Part shown: in pieces, positions 60,967 to 64,000 of the stretch
Layout: the number at the start of each line of letters is the position of its first letter
Numbering within the stretch: position 1 is the stretch's first letter
Assembly (NCBI GenBank): GCA_964016985.1
Contig: OZ024823.1
Location: forward strand, 133,382,112-133,446,111
DNA length: 64,000 nt
Source of the DNA: Anodontia alba
Lineage: Eukaryota; Mollusca; Bivalvia; Lucinida; Lucinidae
Direction: 5' to 3'
The notes under the pieces: generated by a model
The model's database searches: none
What the model saw: the letters and a program-made list of their open reading frames with translations, nothing else
Told to the model about the DNA's origin: nothing
Made by a program: the position numbers and the translations under genes

Positions 60967-62391
60967 CAGTCGACTCTCGTTATCTCGACCCCTCTTATCT
61001 CGATCCTATCACTTATGTCGAACTGATTTCTAAGTCCCGATTATTTTCCCTATGTATTTATTGTATTTCAGCTTCGCGTATGTCGAACTACTTTTATGTC
61101 GACACTTCTGCTATCTCGTCCATCATTTTCAGTCCCTGAATATATTTTTCACAGTTTTTACTACCGCGTATCTCGAACTCGGACCATGACGAAGGAAAAA
61201 AAATAATGTAAGATGCGGCGCCGCCGGTCTCTCAGTTAATGAAAATCATAATAGGCCATTGATAAATAAATCAATAGTTTAATTTTCCACTTTGTCCAGG
61301 TAATTACAAACAACACAAACAATGTCTAAAATCCGTAATTATGAAATCACGTGCGTGTCGAGTCGGGTTTGACACGCGGCGCTCAACACTGTCTCGTGTC
61401 ATTGATTTGTAAGATAAAAAGCGGCTCAGAATAGTGTTATGGAAGATTAATCAACGAAGTTTCTTTAATTTATTGTTTAGATATGCTCTTCACTATTGAG
61501 TACTGTCCGTCTGAATGATATAGCGTCTTCAAGAAAAGTCAGTGCGCGACAGGTTCCGACTCAGATCAGCCTGTATTGATCAGGCTAACTAAGTCTGAAT
61601 CTTCGCTTGTTATTCTTTGGTCAGGCGGTGCTCTTTGGTAAGCCCAGATAAGGCTCATGTGTATAATGGAAAATTCGGTGGCGTGCAGGCTGATCCGAGT
61701 CTTTGACAGTCGCACAGTCTTCTAATAGGAGTTGTCGTGCACGGCCTTAAACAGACGAATCACACGTGGGTACCGATGTTTACCCTTCCGACCCTGTAGA
61801 CTGGTACGGATACCCGCACAAATAGTGTAGGTCCAGATGAGACGGTTCATAACGAGCTTTCTATGCAGGATCTACAGTTTGCCGCGCTGAGACGGTTCGT
61901 TCATGCTAGGGGAGATGATCCAAACTAGCTTACAGCTGCCGCTTAACATTGTAAGTGTTTTATGCAAAAGCGGAAACCAGTCAACACTTTATCGAGTCTA
62001 TGCGAAAGGGAGTTAATCCAAACCAGTTCATAACGTATAGTTAACACAACCTGGAAAGCAGTAATTTTATTTATAGCTCATATGGAAATCCAAAGTTGCA
62101 AGAGTATTAAAAGACAACAAGAGACGTTTGAAATTATTATTCTTAACATTTATTGATGATATTATTCCAAGAGAACCATTGCATCTCCTAAAACAAACAG
62201 TAACAATGTAAACTGAAGTACGCGTAAATTATTTAAATTGCCATATACATGTGCCTTCCAAGCACGTTTTGGCGAACAGAGAGGCGAACAGTCGTCATGC
62301 CTATGACATCACAATTTGGTTGTCTCGAACTACTGATAACTCGAACATTTTTATTAGGTCCCGTGAAGTTCGAGATAACGAGAGTCGACTG
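60967..62391. mobile_element. Non-autonomous pogo/Tigger-like element, 1,425 bp
   Basis: TA duplication (60965, 62392) and a perfect 22-bp inverted end (CAGTCGACTCTCGTTATCTC plus GA). Subterminal ATGTCGAACT and TATCTCGA repeats resemble tandem transposase-binding sites. The interior (61200-62280) has no long ORF but several GATCAGCCTG-type words (61565-61700). Inserted 43 bp inside the Tc1 end. Confidence 0.85.
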
Positions 62392-62599
62392 TATTTTGAA
62401 AAAGGTGCATGGTACATGTCAATAATGAATAAATTCATTAGGAGCAATTTCATGCAAAATCTGAACAAAATTCTCATAGTCATCAACACAATGGAAGTTG
62501 CTGAAATTCAAGTTGTAACAATGCTACTGTTGTAATAATTAACAACAGTTTTTGTATGTGAAAATTGCCAGTCAATGGACACACCTAATATTGGGTATG

Positions 62600-63580
62600 A
62601 CCTCCATCAGCATTTACCACAGCCATACAACGACGTCTCATGGAGTTAACGAGCCTATTGATAAATGCCTGCGGCATGTTGTTCTATTCTTGACATAACA
62701 CGGCTTGGAGTTTGTTGACGTTCCTAGGCTGTCTTCATCGTTGGTGGATACGACTCCCCAACTCGTCCCAAAGATGCTGTATGGGAGCGAGATCAGGGAG
62801 ATGGCTGGCCAGTCCAGTACATGAATTCCATTGGCTTGAAGAAAGTTCTGAGTAAGAACAGAACTATGAGCCTGCGGGTTATCCTGCTGGAAAAGATACC
62901 CTGGATGCTGAGTGAAAAATAGAACCACATGAGACCGAAGTACTTGATCGATGTAATGTCACGCTGTAAGTCCACGTCCAGGACCATTATCTTGAAAGTT
63001 CAGAACAACAAGCTGCATTCACTCACCATATGCGCTGCCTCCCCATACCATAACGTTTGCTCCACCCCATCTGTCCCGCTCCATGACGCATGCGTCAGCA
63101 TACGTTTCACCTGTATGTCTATACACACAGAAACGGCCATCATCGTGATCAACGCAGAAGCGTGATTGTCACTGAAAAGCATATCATGCCAGTCTCTTAG
63201 ATGCTGATTTACATTGTTCCTGCACCAGCATAAGCGTTCAGTCCTGTGTTGACGCATTAACCTTGGGCCACAATAGGGACATCTAGCTCTCAAGCCTGCA
63301 TTACGTAGGCGGCGACATGCAGTGTCAATGCTTATCCGTCGGTTGTTGAGACCCCTTGTTTGTCTAGAGGTAGCAGCTGCTGGTCACTGAAATCTGTCTC
63401 ACAGATGTGTCAGACGGATGAATCGATCTTGACGTCACTCTCGGTCGCCCGCTATGTTGACGGTCACTAGCGTCTCCTGTAACACGATGACAGACAATAA
63501 ATCGTAGACACATGGCACCCAAAATCAGGGGCAACGTCATCCGCATGCAAACCAACTTCTAACTGTCCAAGTGCACACTA
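62600..63580 (-). pseudogene. Tc1/mariner transposase pseudogene
   Basis: Read on the minus strand in several frames. 63364-63555 holds a helix-turn-helix-linker piece (DRQHSGRPRVTS). 63000-63293 carries RHLRDWHDMLFSD-like sequence with the first catalytic Asp (QHLRDWHDMLFSDN) and, in a shifted frame, the GGANVMVWGG-type segment. 62638-62928 carries YLFQQDN with the second Asp and NFLQANGIHVLDWPA. The third acidic residue region is frame-shifted after WPA. At least three frame disruptions plus stops show it is inactive. Family role: cut-and-paste transposition at TA sites. Confidence 0.85.
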
Positions 63581-63931
63581 GTGGTCCCTTAATGAAAGAC
63601 GTGGTATTACATTCTGACTTAACGCTTTTTGAGAACAAATTTCAGTTTTCTTCTTTGCTAGGCACAACCTTGCATTACACATCAAAATCTTGGTCCTGTG
63701 GTTTCTATCCGCATTGATGCACAGGTGGTGCACAGGGTTGACGTGGCCGGACTGGTAACAAGACATCACGGTTGATTGATTACACCTTTTTTGTTTAAGG
63801 AACTGGTGCCCGATGTTACTGAATTAAGCATGTTGAAATGATAAAATTGTTTGGTTTAAAAGATCAATTTTTGAAAATTTGCATTTCTTTTGCTGTTCAG
63901 TATATATAGTTTTACAATCATTCTCATCCTT

Positions 63932-64000
63932 TTAACCCTTAAAGTGCTTATCAAATTGCAGCAGATGACATTTTGATTTTTTATTGTAGTTTTCAAATAA
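63932..64000. mobile_element. MITE-B2, cut by the window end
   Basis: TTAACCCTTAAAGTGCTTAT, GCAGCAGATGACATTTTGAT; only the left arm is inside the window. Confidence 0.7.

Larger units (their letters stand above)
60924..63900 (-). mobile_element. Tc1/mariner-like transposon interrupted by a Tigger-like element
   Basis: TA at 60922 and 63901. Inverted ends CTGAACAGCAAAAGGAATGC (60924) and GCATTTCTTTTGCTGTTCAG (63881-63900), one mismatch over about 23 bp. Without the insertion it is about 1.55 kb, normal for Tc1 elements. It encodes a broken transposase on the minus strand. Confidence 0.8.

Overview
This window is eukaryotic, intron-like or intergenic DNA, AT-rich and almost entirely made of transposon remains. 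The repeat set (tRNA-derived SINEs, long arrays of 145-180 bp monomers with AGGTCAAGGTCA or CAAGATGG motifs, a CR1/L2-like LINE, very dense hairpin MITEs) resembles what I know of marine bivalve molluscs. That is an inference from style; no species is claimed.

Family names used here are mine. MITE-A: TTAA-flanked, ends CCCTTGTCCTGCTGAA, hairpin stem AAACAGTGTAGATCCAGATC; orientation + means CCCTTGTCCTGCTGAACCC at the left. MITE-B: TTAA-flanked, ends CCCTTAAAGTGCCAA, stem AAACAGTGTGGACCCAGATC. MITE-B2: the ends of B but stem GACATTTCATGTGAATTGTC. MITE-C: ends ACCATATTTACCCTAAATAT, stem as in A and B. MITE-D: TTAA-flanked, ends CACTTAGCATGCTGGGTAAA and AGAGAGTGGTAAAGGTTAA, stem GACATTTCATGCAAATTGTC. 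MITE-E: stem TGTGGGTACTCATTAGAAGC. MITE-F: ends GGGCCCAGTTGTTCAAAGC. MITE-G: pogo/Tigger-like, TA-flanked, ends with CAACCTCTTTATAACAC. MITE-H: TTAA-flanked, ends CCCATTGTAG. MITE-J: palindrome with GGAAAGAATTTGCTCC. The TTAA families look like non-autonomous piggyBac-type elements.

Layout. 1-8,064: MITEs A, B, B2, C, D, E, H and J, a SINE (3.6 kb) and two CCATCC-rich array fragments (K). 8,093-12,247: a minus-strand CR1/L2-type LINE with a long endonuclease-reverse transcriptase ORF, inserted in a MITE-D. 12-23 kb: MITEs plus arrays T1a, T2, T1b. 25.5-27.1 kb: a composite repeat (M) with a minisatellite and a second LINE 3' tail, sitting inside a MITE-B2. 28.7-29.5 kb: array T6 holding a SINE and a MITE-A. 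33.9-36.2 kb: inverted-repeat-bounded element containing array T3. 37.1-38.3 kb: array T5, twice interrupted. 38.5-39.1 kb: inverted repeat around a TA microsatellite. 45.0-46.1 kb: array M2 with CAAGATGG motifs. 49.5-52.5 kb: two SINEs, then array T1c nested in array T6. 52.5-54.4 and 56.3-59.3 kb: the least repetitive parts. 60.9-63.9 kb: a Tc1/mariner element with a decayed transposase, itself interrupted by a pogo/Tigger-like element.

The only candidate host coding sequence is a short ATG-to-splice-donor exon at 57,688-57,955 (+), product unrecognised. No tRNA, rRNA, CRISPR or bacterial-type operon was seen. The main interest is the nesting history and the apparent exchange of hairpin cores and terminal repeats among MITE families.
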